This document shows, piece after piece, positions 39,490 through 49,864 of a stretch of DNA of 64,000 nucleotides (position 1 is its first letter; each line of letters starts with the position of its first letter). The notes under the pieces are model-generated. The model did no database searches, was not told the DNA's origin, and saw nothing but the letters and a program-made list of their open reading frames with translations. The stretch is taken from positions 36,581-100,580 of the forward strand of contig JASANC010002242.1 in assembly GCA_030248135.1 (NCBI GenBank). The letters are read 5' to 3'. The position numbers and the translations under genes were made by a program. This DNA is from Theristus sp. LFF4_11 (taxonomy: Eukaryota; Nematoda; Chromadorea; Monhysterida; Xyalidae).

Positions 39490-40927
39490 CATAGTTGTTC
39501 TAGGGGGGGGGCCTGGGGGGGCCGGTGTCACGATTTTATTTCCCCGTGTTTTTATTTCCCCGTCCGGGGATTTTACCATGGTGCTAAATCCCCGTACGGG
39601 GAATGGACTATGGTGTTAATTCCCCGTAGCCGTTTTAAAAACCCCGTATGCAGTATTTCCAAATCCAGCTGAATACAGGCTGTCACATGCCCACAATACA
39701 ACGCGAATCCGTGTGCGGTGCAGTGCAAATCGTAATATGCATTTTATTCACATGCAGAAATAAGAGGAAATGGAGCACACTTGAGGAAATAAATTTGTCA
39801 CGTGTGCAAAGTGAGGAGCACATGTGCAATTCGAACAACACAAAAAGCAGTGTTGTTTTTGGAAAAAAAAAACAAAAGTAAAACACTTTTGAATAAATAG
39901 CATAGAACAAAACAACAACAACGCAAATTGTATAAATCGAGCAACAATACATGAAATTCAACAGTTTTTGAAGCACAGAAATCATAAATTGGGGGTGCAA
40001 GAAGAAGACAGAAAACCAATAATCACGCGTGAATAAGAGTGAAACCGTTCGGCGGCTTTTGCCTGCCTACTGAATTGAAGTGCACTTTTAGAACCAAAAA
40101 GTAAAACAAAAACACGTTTGAAAATGTTCAATGAGTGAAAACAATCCAGCAGAGCAAACGAAACAAAATTGACAGAGAAAAATTTACGTAATTCACACGA
40201 TACGTGTTTTTCTCTTTGCGTCCACTTTGTTCTCTTTATTTCACATTATTGTTGAAGTGATATTTGTGATACGTTACCATTTGCACCGCACACGGATTCG
40301 CGTTGTATGGTGGGCATGTGACAGCCTGTATTCAGCTGGATTTGGAAATATTGCATACGGGGTTTTTAAAACTGCTACGGGGAATTAACACCATGGTCCA
40401 TTCCCCGTACGGGGATTTAGCACCATGGTTAAATCCCCGGACGGGGAAATAAAAACACGGGGAAATAAAATCGTGACACCGGCCCCCCCAAAAATTTTTC
40501 GAATCTATCTCTATCAGACAGGTTTTTTCGGCTCAGCTATTATCTATCCAAAAAATTTTCTCAGCCAGCTATCTATCTGAAAATTTTTGTCTTCGAAGAC
40601 ATAAAATGAGTCAATTTTTGCCCAAAATTGACCATTTTTGCTTGTAATTCTTAAAAATTTCGCTAATTTTAGGTAAAATACGCGTTTATACTTGATTTTT
40701 AGTGTATTTTTAGCATTATTTTGCTGTTTTTATAGCTTTTTAGCGTTTTAGCTACCTATCTATCAAATTTCAAAATTTTGACCGGCCCCCCCCAAAGTCA
40801 CAAGTCAAATTTTGACCCCCCCCCGCGGCCCCCCCCCCAAAATTTTCCAGCTATCTATCTATCTGGAAAATTTGCTCCAGCTATCTCTATCGGCCCCCCC
40901 CCACCCCTCGGCTCTGCAACCACTATG
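39490..40927. mobile_element. CATAGTTGTTC-family MITE carrying a fold-back element
   Basis: The ends CATAGTTGTTCTAGG and CTGCAACCACTATG are flanked by CTGGCGGA at 39482-39489 and 40928-40935. A 953-bp fold-back element sits inside, near its left end. Confidence 0.9.
39526..40478. mobile_element. Fold-back element with about 200-bp inverted termini
   Basis: The left arm (39526 to about 39730) and right arm (about 40275-40478) are near-identical inverted copies. Both start TGTCACGATTTTATTTCCCC and are built of small palindromes such as CCCCGTACGGGG and ACCATGGT. The flanks are a 4-bp duplication, CCGG (39522-39525 and 40479-40482), and the uninterrupted sequence is seen in the copy at 37860-38329. 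The central 550 bp has no convincing coding. The superfamily is not clear. Confidence 0.88.
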
Positions 40928-41394
40928 CTGGCGGAGACCCCCCCCCCCAAAATTTTCTGCACACCCTAATTATTTTCGAAAATCATGATTTTTTGTCTAT
41001 AAAGTCTATAATATAAGCTGAATATATTATAACTTGACCATCTTCATTGTAATTTCAAAGATTTTGCAGCTAAATTTAGCGTTTTTCCTTTAAAATTTAA
41101 GCGAAAAAATTTCATGGGGTGGGGGGGGTGGATCCCCCCACAGAAAATTTTGAAAAAATGCTCCCCCCATGGGACCCCCCTGGGGGGGTCCCACGTTCAT
41201 AGGTTGGACCCCCCCCCTCACTTTTTGGTCGGCACCCCCCCCCCCCCCACGGCACCATGGACCATACCCCCCCCCCTTCGAAAATTTGTTTGGGCCCACG
41301 GTACTGCCCCCCAAAGTCACATGGCCCCCCCCCGCCCCCCCGCCCAAAATTTTCCAGCTATCTATCTATCTAGAAAATTTGCTCCAGCTATCTA

Positions 41395-42292
41395 CAGGGT
41401 GGGCCAAAAAAAAGGTTCCATTTTCAAACTGCTGTCACTGGCTGGTGTTTTAATATTATGAGCTGAAATTTTCAGCACTGATAAAACATGTGTTGCCATT
41501 TTACTGACAAAATTATTTTTCCGATATATAATTCCTAGCGCTCACTGTGGCAAATTTTTTAAAAAGCTCGAAAAATCAACAAATTGACTGAAATGAGTGC
41601 AAGAAAAAATTAGTATCAAGATGCGTGATTCAAGATTTTGAAACTGTTGCGAAGGTGACAATGGGTCTTTTTGGATACCCGTGATAGTTCAAATCATGCG
41701 CTCAGAGTGGAAAGGTCTCACACTTAAATTGCATTTGAGCACCTCGAGCGAAATTCTGATGTTTCACAACGGACTCGAGTCAGCAGCCATGCGACTGCGA
41801 CAGAAAAAAATTGTTCAGTTGATTTTTTGTTTTCTGTGTTGCTCTGTCTGTTAATTTGTTTCTTTTGAAAAGTTTTTCTGCGGTTTGAATAAAAACAGTG
41901 TTTCAGTTTCAGTTTTCTGCAGTTTCGTCATGGTTAAGTGGACAGCAGAACAACGGGTGGGAGCAATCTGAAAGTTTTTCTGCAGTGACTCGCCAGTTTC
42001 GCGTAAAATTCAATCCAGCCGCTGCCGGACGACAAACCTTGATGATGATTTGGATGTCTATGAGCAATGATTCGTTGTGAAATTCTTGGTTAAAAATCCG
42101 TTTTTTTTTGAAAATTTGGGAATTTTTAAACATTGTGCTGTAAAACTGAATCTACTTGACCAAACTGGATAAAAATTTTGTCAGAAAAATGGCATCACAT
42201 GTTTTATCAATGCTGAAAATTTCAGCTCATAATATTGAAACACCAGCCAGTGACAGCAGTTTGAAAATAGAACCTTTTTTTGGCCCACCCTG
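41395..42292. mobile_element. Tc1/mariner-like element, non-autonomous, copy 2
   Basis: Same termini as copy 1 (CAGGGTGGGCC...GGCCCACCCTG) with TA on each side, inserted in a GATA-type tract of the CATAGTTGTTC element. The transposase remnant has a further deletion after MVKWTAEQR. The full body aligns with 26482-27388. Confidence 0.88.
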
Positions 42293-42875
42293 TATATCGG
42301 CCCCCCCCAACCCCTTGGCTCTGGAACAACTATGTGTCGAGGTAAAGGGGGGGGGGGGGGGTTTGGGGGGTACACATACACACGGTGACCCGGGTATATG
42401 CCCGTGCACGGGCAGGATTTTTGGCTGGGGGTGGACCCCCCCCCACCCCCCCCCCCCCGCACTTTCGCTACTGGAAGGAACTGGGGTTGTTAAACAAAAA
42501 TCAAAAAAATTTTTTTTAAATAATTAAAAAAACAAAAATGCCGATTTAAAAAAAAATTCGAAAAATTTTCTTCTAATATGCTCTGAAAACGTCAAATTTG
42601 GCAAAATTTTTCGAAAGTTCAACAAAAATTTTCTTTGATATTACCTCGTAAAACCGTCAGCAGTCGATTTTGGACCGTTTTACCGACTGATTTTAGGCTT
42701 CGACAACATTTGCGATGAATTTTTTGAGCGTCCCAATCCCAAAGCCTGGCCTACCATTTCCGATGCAGATAAGGTGACGATTCGGCAAACGGAACGGAGC
42801 AGATCGGACGCTCTGCGAGGCGAATTGGTCACCTTATTTGCATCGGAAATGGTAAGCCAAGCTTTGGGTGGGACC

Positions 42876-43914
42876 CATAGTTGTTCCAGAGCCGAGGGGT
42901 TGGGGGGGCGGCCCGATATAGATAGCTGGAGCAAATTTTTTAGATGGATAAAAGATAGCTGGAAAATTTTGGGGGAAGGGGCCATGTGACTTTGGGGCAG
43001 TACCGTGGGCCCAAAACAATTTTCGAAGGGGGGGGGGGGTATGGTGCCGTGGGGGGGGGGGGGGGGTGCCGACCAAAAAGTGAGGGGGGGATCCAACCTA
43101 TGGTAACGTGGGACCCCCCCAGAGGGTCCCATGGGGGGGGTGCATTTTTTCAAAATTTTCTGTGGGGGGGTCCACCCCCCCCCCCCCCCCCACCCCCCAT
43201 GATAATTTTTCGCTTAAATTTTAAAGGAAAAACGCTAAATTTTGCTGCAAAATCGTTGAAATAACAATGAAGATGGTCAAGTTATCATATATTCAGCTTA
43301 TATTATGGACTTTATAGACAAAAAATCATGATTTTCGAAAAAAAATTTAGGGTGTACGGAAAATTTTTGGGGGGGGGTCTCCGCCAGACAAAATTTCATG
43401 GGGGGTGTGGGGGGGGTGTCGGCCAAATTTTCGAGGGGGGGTCCGATGGGGGGGTGCCCGGTTTTAGGGGGGGGGGTGGCACGGTGCCCCCCACCCCCCC
43501 CCACCCGACGGTCTCTGGTGCTCTGGGGGGGTGTACCCCCCCCACCCCCCCTCGCCCACGGTACTGCTTTGGGGGGGGCGGTCAAAATTTTGAAATTAGA
43601 TAGATAGATAGCTAAAACGCTAAAAAGCTATAAAAACAGCAAAATAATGCTAAAATATGCTAAAAATCGAATATAAACGCGTATTTTGCCTAAAATTAGC
43701 AAAATTTTAACGAATTTCGAGCAAAAACGGTCAATTATGGTCAAAAATTGACTCATTTTATATCTTCGAAGACAAAAAATTTTAGATAGATAGCTGGCTG
43801 AGAATTTTTTTAGATAGATAATAGCTGAGCCGAAAAAACTTCTCTGATAGAGATAGATTCGAAAATTTTTTGGGGGGGCGGCTCCCCCAGCCCCCCCCCC
43901 CTAGAACAACTATG
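42876..43914. mobile_element. CATAGTTGTTC-family MITE carrying a CAGTACCG element
   Basis: Bounded by CATAGTTGTTCCAGAG and CTAGAACAACTATG, with a perfect duplication GTGGGACC at 42868-42875 and 43915-43922. The last base of the right copy is the first base of the neighbouring CAGTACCG element, so this insertion is the younger of the two. Confidence 0.92.
42998..43566. mobile_element. CAGTACCG-family MITE, reference copy
   Basis: 569 bp. The ends CAGTACCGTGGGC and GCCCACGGTACTG are flanked by CTTTGGGG at 42990-42997 and 43567-43574. The body has many G8-G15 and C-run tracts and the AATCATGATTTT...AAGCTTATATTATGG-like AT block. No coding potential beyond low-complexity frames. Confidence 0.92.
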
Positions 43915-43921
43915 GTGGGAC

Positions 43922-45133
43922 CAGTACCGTGGGCGGGGGGGGGAGCAGTACCGAAGGCGAAAGCAAATTTTCGAGGGGGGTTTCGTCACGTGGGGGGTTG
44001 CCGAAAATTTTTCAGTGAAGGGGGGTGTCAGTCTGAGTCATGGTACAGTGACACCCCCCCAGGCGTGGGCCATGGGGGTGCACTATTGTAGAAAAATTTC
44101 TGGGGGGTGCACACCCCCCACCCCACCCATGATATTTTTTCGCTTAAATTTTGAAGGAAAAACGCTAAATTTTGCTGCAAAATCTTTGAAATTACAATGC
44201 AGAATATCAAGTTATCATATATGCAGCTTATATCATGGATTTTAGAGACAAAAAATCATGATTTTTGAGCAAAAGTTCATGATTTTTGGGTGATCCGAGA
44301 AAATTTTTGGGGGTGTCACTGTAACTTAGGTCCATGTAGGGGGGGGGGGGGTGGGGTGTCTGGCAAATTTCGAGGGGGTGTGGATGGTCCAGTGTCAGGT
44401 TTTGGGGGGTGGGTGTCGCGTGACCAGTGTCGAAGACGAGGGGGTGGGGGGAGGGGGTACACCCCCCAGAGCACCCGAGACCTCTGCGTTGGGGGGGGGG
44501 GTGGAGGATCACGCGACACCCACCCCCTAAAACCTGACACTGGACCATCCACACCCCCCCTTCGAAATTTCCTAGACACCCCACCCCCTACATGGACCTA
44601 AGTTACAGTGACACCCCCAAAAAATTTCTCGGACCACCCAAAAATCATGAACTTTTGCTCAAAAATCATGCTTTTTTGTCTCTAAAATCCATGATATAAG
44701 CTGCATATATGATAACTTGATATTCTGCATTGTAATTTCAAAGATTTTGCAGCAAAATTTAGCGTTTTTCCTTCAAAATTTAAGCGAAAAAATATCATGG
44801 GTGGGGTGGGGGTGTGCACCCCCCCCCCAGAAATTTTTCTACAATAGTGCACCCCCCCCCCCTGGCCCACGCCTGGGGGGTGTCACTGTACCATGACTGA
44901 CCCCCCCACTGAAAAATTTTCGGCACCCCCACGTGACGACACCCCCCCCCCCTCGAAAATTTGCTTTCGCCTTCGGTACTGCCCCCACCCCCCCTCGTCT
45001 TCGGTACTGGGGAGTGGGGGTGCACGCACCTCCCCAGAGCACCAGAGACCGTCGGTGTTTACCATAGTTTGGACCCCCACTCACTTTTTGGTCGGCACCC
45101 CCCCTCGAAAAGTTTTTTGGGCCCACGGTACTG
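43922..45133. mobile_element. CAGTACCG-family composite with a 1-kb palindrome inside
   Basis: The outer ends CAGTACCGTGGGC and GCCCACGGTACTG use GGTGGGAC as duplication (43914-43921, right copy 45134-45141). The inner unit 43946-44981 is a near-complete inverted repeat. CAGTACCGAAGGCG at its left is mirrored by CGCCTTCGGTACTG at its right, with its centre near 44465, so each arm is about 500 bp. Confidence 0.85.
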
Positions 45134-47044
45134 GGTGGGACGCTCAAAAACTTCATCGCAGTATTCGCAGATGTTGTCGAAACCTAAAATCAGTTGGTAA
45201 AACGGTCCAAAATTGACGCTGACGGTTTTACGAGGTAATATCAAAGAAAATTTTTGTTGAACTTTCGAAAAATTGTGCCAAATAAATTTGAGGTTTTCAG
45301 ACCATATTAAAGGAAAATTTTTCGATTTTTTTAAATCGGCATTTTTGTTTTGTTTTTTAATCACTTAAGAAAATTTGATTTTTCTTTAACAACCCTACGT
45401 TATTTAGTCCCCATAGTTTTTCTAGGGGAGGGGGCTGCAAAAAAATCGAATCAATCTCTATCAGACAGGTTTTTTCGACTCAATCCAGGGGTCGAGATTA
45501 GGGTTGTTAAACAAAAATCAATTTTTTTAAAGTGATTAAAAAAACAAAAATGCCAATTTAAAAAAAAAATTCGAAAAATTTTTCTCTAATATGCTCTGAA
45601 AACCTCAATTTTGGCACAATTTTTCGAAAGTTCAACAAAATTTTTTTTTGATATTACCTCGTAAAACCTTTAGCAGTCGATTTTGGACCGTTTTACCGAC
45701 TGATTTCAGGTTTATACAACATCTGCGATGAAGTTTTTGAGCGTCCCAAAGGTTGGCTTACCATTTCCGATGCAGATAAGCTGACGATTCGCCTCGCAAT
45801 CTAAATTTGAGCGTCCAAGCTGCTCCGTTTGCAATCGTTACGTTGTCTGGTTGCCGTTTCGTGTCCTGCCGTCGCGACACATCATCAGATTTGATCGAAT
45901 TTCAAGCCGGTATGTGTATTTTCACTTGGGCTGGGTACAATAAGTGACGTTTTGGGGGTCAAATCACTAGAAGAGGCATGGTAACGGTTTGGAAAAGGGG
46001 TAATTGAGGTCACCAAAACAAGTTCCGCCATACGGGAGTCATTCCGGAGGCGCTTGCATATCATATGTGGTTCTTCGAACTCCCTGATTGATTTAGCACA
46101 ACTTTGATTTTTGAAATTAAAAAAAAATTTCTTTAAAAAAAACAAAAATGACAAGAATCAAGAATCAAGAATCAAGTTTATTTGTAAGCCTCACGGCCAG
46201 TTCACATCAACACATTCACAAAACTTCCATTATGCAAAACAAACACAATTGATGTCACAAAAAAAACCTAAAGAAACACAAGATTATTGATGAAATTGGT
46301 GAATGCATGAATGAAAGCAAGCAAAAAGTCGATGCAAACGAATGGGCAGATGACTGCCCGGGTATTCACACAAAGAAACAAAATCCACAAAATAAAACCA
46401 ACCGTCGACAGTCAGAAACAATGAATGTTAAAAAAAACGCGCAAACACAGTTGAAGCTTGAAAGAAGAAATAAATAAAATAGTGCGATCACGAACCGACA
46501 ACATCAGACAGCACACAACGACCACGATATACATTCAGGCACAATTAAATTAAGCAAGAGAAAGCAAAACAAACACGGCACAGTTGCTTTTCTTTTCTTC
46601 ATTACAGTTTTTCTTTCACTTGTTTTTTTTTCTTTTTTCTTTTTTTGTTTTTTTAAAATTTTTGTTTTTTTTCTTTATGGGCTCTTCTTATTTTTCCTGT
46701 GCCATCCCAAATACAGCTAACAGCAAGTGATGAGCAACAGCAAGCAAGTAACAGTGCTAGTTAACAAAAAGAATGCCCTGAACACAAAAGCCACAAGAGC
46801 ACACAGAAAAACGCGAGATAAAAAGAGCTGTGACATGGACACACACTTGCACCAGATACAAGAAAAAAGAAAACAACACGAAACGTCGCACAAAAGAGCA
46901 CATGTGATTCAAAACAAAAACGCAATCACATTCAGTTGAACATGTTTCAAAACAAAACAAAACAAAACAAAGAGTGCTGGCGGCTGGGCGGACTCTCCTG
47001 TCTATTCCAATGCAGCAGAAAATTTACCAAAGACAAATGAATGA

Positions 47045-48430
47045 ATTTTTTTATATTCCTGTGTTTTGAGACGCCTCCGAAAACTGGCTGTAGTTGGTGA
47101 GGTGACAGTTTCATCAGACAAGATTCCAGAGATGTATGGTCCTAACGGCTGTAGGTCGATCCGGTACCGGTCGATCCGGTACGGTCGATCCGGTACCGGT
47201 CGATCCGGTACCGGTCGATCCGGTACCTGGCAATTTTCTAGGGCGGTCGATCCGGTACCAGGTCGATCCGGTACTCGGTCGATCCGGTACCAATTGAAAT
47301 TTTCAGCTGTTTTACGGGTTTTTAGCGTTCAATTCGTTATGTTTTCGATTTTTCTTTGGTCGATTGTTGATACGATTGTTGATGATACGATATGAGACGA
47401 CGACGACTTGCGACACTTGGTTGGTTTTGGGAATCGTAATCTGATTCTGAAAAAAGCAAAACAAGTGTACCATATGTTTTTTTATTTTCTGAACTATTTT
47501 CCAGAAGAATAAAGCTCCAAGACGGTGAAAATTTGCAAAATTATCAGCTCAGCAAGAAAAGGAGAACAAAATAAAAATATGAAGACTGATTCTCGGCTCG
47601 GTTCTCTTATGGAGTTGAGGAAAAATGTCTGTTGTTTTTATTTTCATATTTCCCGCGAAAAAAAAACCTGCGGTAAAATGTTTCAGACATCAGATAAAAT
47701 GAGAGAAACGAAGAAAAATGGAAAACAAATCAGAAACAAATTGAATTGAATGCTAAAACAGTTGAAAATTTCAATTGGTACCGGATCGACCGAGTACCGG
47801 ATCGACCTGGTACCGGATTGACCTGGTACCGGATCGACCGCCCCAGAAAATTGCCAGGTACCGGATCGACCGGTACCGGATCGACCGGTACCGGATCGAC
47901 CGTACCGGATCGACCGGTACCGGATCGACCGCATGCCGGTCCTAACGCACCAAAAATTTTTCCTGATAGTGGTCTTGTTTCTGGGAACTGCGAGTTTGAG
48001 TGAATGACCTCGAGTACCTGTTCCGGTTTGTTGAAAAATAAAGAAATCGTTCAGAAAGGGAACGAAAGTAACAGAATGGATAAATTTGTAAACCATGGTA
48101 AGGTCTGAAATGTATCTTTGAATTATAATAGGGAGTAAGCCAGTTTGGTGAAGCCTGTCCTGGTATGATGTGTTCATTTCATAGCCGAGTAAATATTTTG
48201 TAAAAGATCTTTGTGGAGATTCAACAAGCTTATTTAGACCTATTAGAGATGAAGACCAAACAGTTGGGCAAAAATTTAGGTGGGGCAGGGCGAGTGTTTT
48301 GAACAGACGCAGCCTGAAACTTTTTGTTCTAATGCGGAAGCAGTGCTTGATGGTGCCAACTATGCTATTTGCTTTTTTGACAACGGTCCGAATATGGTCA
48401 TTGAAACTCAAGGATTCATCAACATTACGA
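47045..48430 (-). pseudogene. CR1-like reverse transcriptase C-terminal fragment
   Basis: Minus-strand translation 48430-47950 reads VDESLSFNDHIRTVVKKAN, then LFKTLALPHLNFCPTVWSSSL, then SFTKYLLGYEM and YQDRLHQTGLLP. These are the post-catalytic blocks of CR1/Jockey ORF2. After a 791-bp insertion the frame continues as RTIHLWN and, one frame over, ILSDETVTSPTTASFRRRL. The catalytic region is absent, and insertion plus frameshift make it non-functional. Confidence 0.82.
47147..47937. mobile_element. MULE-like element with tandem-repeat termini
   Basis: The termini consist of several tandem copies of GGTCGATCCGGTACC (47151-47291) and their inverse (47775-47931). A 9-bp duplication, GGTCCTAAC, lies at 47138-47146 and 47938-47946, and the interrupted RT frame rejoins across it. 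A nine-base duplication with long termini is typical of MULEs. The roughly 480-bp centre has no coding I recognise. Confidence 0.82.
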
Positions 48431-48616
48431 TTTTTGTTTTTTTTAACAACCCTAGTCGAGATGGGGGGGGGTGGGACCACACCCCCCCCACCCGGGAAAA
48501 CCCCCCCAAATTTTGGTCAAAATACCCCCCTCTCGAATTTAGGGGGCCAGACCCCACCTCCCAAATTTCGACTCTCCGAACCCCCTCCCCCTACCAAATC
48601 CTGACCGTCTGACCAC

Positions 48617-49158
48617 CAGTAGCGAAAGCGGGACCTTGGGTGAGGGGGGGGGGGGTGTTTGCCAAATTTTAGAGGGGGGGGGGATCAGTTGCCTTCTCGG
48701 TGAGGGGGGGGGGGTGCACGGGCAGCAAATTTTCCTGAGGGGGGGGGGGTGCACTGGCAGAAAAATTTCGTGAGGGGGGGGGTGCACGGGGGATCGCACG
48801 GGTAATACCAAATTTTTGCCTTAGAAAAACACAGAAATTCTTGTAAAATACAGAATATTTTGTGCAAACAAGCTGCTTGTTTGGTCAGAAACAACAAAAT
48901 CTATGCAGGGACAGACACAAACGTCAAGAAAAATGCAAAAATTACGCTATTTTTGTAAAAAATTGAGATGAGATTGACCACCGTGAGGGGGGGTGCGATC
49001 CCGTGTTTTCTCGCGGAGGGGGGTGGGGGGGAGTCTAGTACCCGTGTCAAGGTAAAGGGGGGAGGGGGGGTACACGGGTATCTGCCCGTGCACGGGCAGG
49101 ATTTTCGGCTGAGGGGGGGGCGGGGCACCCCCCCCACCCCCCCGCACTTTCGCTACTG
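48617..49158. mobile_element. CAGTAGCGAAAG-family G-rich MITE
   Basis: The ends CAGTAGCGAAAGCGGGACC and GCACTTTCGCTACTG are true inverted termini. The flanks CTGACCAC and CTGACCGA match at six of eight. The body has many G8-G12 tracts and the conserved AT-rich core shared with 32095-32230. Pieces of a third copy flank the composite at 38966-42334. Confidence 0.75.
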
Positions 49159-49864
49159 CTGACCGACCACCCCCCCCCCTTCTTTGATTTTGACTTTCGA
49201 TGGAGACATTTTCTCTTGTATATCTCTACATTTCTTTCATCTGTAGGTATCTATATTATCTGCATGTTTGTATCTCAATATACATTGTATGTTTTCTTGT
49301 ATATGTACCACTTTGTTATACATTTACCACTTTGTACGTCAATGTTTTCAATACTGTACTTCAATATCAAGTCTCACCCGTGCAGCTTGTCTCGTTCGTT
49401 TAGCTTTCAGATGTCCCGAACGAAAATCAAAGCAAAATGTATGACTAGAGAGAGGCCTTGACTGGATGCTGTGGTTTCTAGCACTTTTATTCAACAAGTT
49501 TTATTCAGCACTTTTTGGTCCGCCCCCCCCCCCCCCTAGAATTTTCGGTCTCGCTCGGTCGGGACCCTCCCCCCACCAAATCGCACCCTACTAGCAATTT
49601 TTTGCCCAGACAATTTGTCATCGTCAAGAAAAAATTTTGGTCCGACCCCCACCCTAGAATTTTCGGTCTCGCTCGGGACCACCCCCCCCCCCTAGAATTT
49701 TCGGTTAAATAAAAAGACAGAACGCTGAATCACATCCAATTAGTTTTACATGTGTAAACAGCAAAATAAAACGTCAACATTTGCTCATCGATATCTTGAC
49801 TAGATCAGCCTCTCCAATCCAGTGTTTTCAGTCATCATCACATCTCTATCGAACACGAGACAAC
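49159..49864. other. Region upstream of the phosphatase gene, no clear feature
   Basis: Contains more fragments of the CCCCCTAGAATTTTCGGTC-type G/C-rich repeat (49510-49705) and AT-rich DNA. I could not identify a promoter motif or further 5' exon with confidence. Confidence 0.45.

Larger units (their letters stand above)
39299..41306. mobile_element. CAGTACCG-family MITE, interrupted copy
   Basis: The termini CAGTACCGTGGGC and GCCCACGGTACTG are flanked by C-run-plus-AAA sequence on both sides, consistent with a duplication (CCCCCCAAA). It is itself interrupted by the copy at 39490-40927. The complete uninterrupted relative is at 42998-43566. Confidence 0.78.
38966..42334. mobile_element. 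CATAGTTGTTC-family MITE, composite copy
   Basis: Reverse orientation relative to the copy at 37860. It begins CATAGTTGTTATAGG and ends GGCTCTGGAACAACTATG. It is split by the CAGTACCG element at 39299-41306 and by a mariner-like element at 41395-42292. I could not find a matching target duplication. Its flanks on both sides belong to a member of the CAGTAGCG family. Confidence 0.75.
42484..45394. mobile_element. GGGTTGTTAAA-type MITE, heavily interrupted
   Basis: The left part 42484-42867 and right part 45134-45394 are one element. They meet at GGTGGGAC and include the CCGTTTTACCGACTGATTTT and TGCGATGAA(G/T)TTTTTGAGCG blocks in opposite orientation. Everything between is later insertions. No matching target duplication was found at the outer ends. 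Confidence 0.7.
46150..48430 (-). mobile_element. CR1/L2-like non-LTR retrotransposon, 3' part
   Basis: Minus-strand element ending in AATAAACTTGATTCTT with three tandem GATTCTT units at 46150-46175, a microsatellite-like tail typical of CR1/L2-type LINEs. It is 5'-truncated at about 48430. The 3' UTR occupies 46175-47060. Confidence 0.82.
45499..48454. mobile_element. TAGGGTTGTTAAAC-type MITE split by a LINE
   Basis: Perfect 8-bp duplication GTCGAGAT at 45491-45498 and 48455-48462 around TAGGGTTGTTAAAC and TTTTTAACAACCCTA. The MITE body occupies about 45499-46150 and the last 25 bp. The space between is filled by a CR1-like LINE and, within that, a tandem-terminus element. Confidence 0.92.

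Noticed and set aside
39265..39619. Gly- and Pro-rich proteins encoded by G/C runs (also near 43300-45000)
   Set aside because: Low-complexity translations of homopolymer tracts inside MITEs; frames differ between copies.
47151..47931. CRISPR-like array of regular 15-bp units
   Set aside because: Units are directly adjacent without spacers, are inverted on the other side, and the whole is a transposon in a eukaryotic genome.
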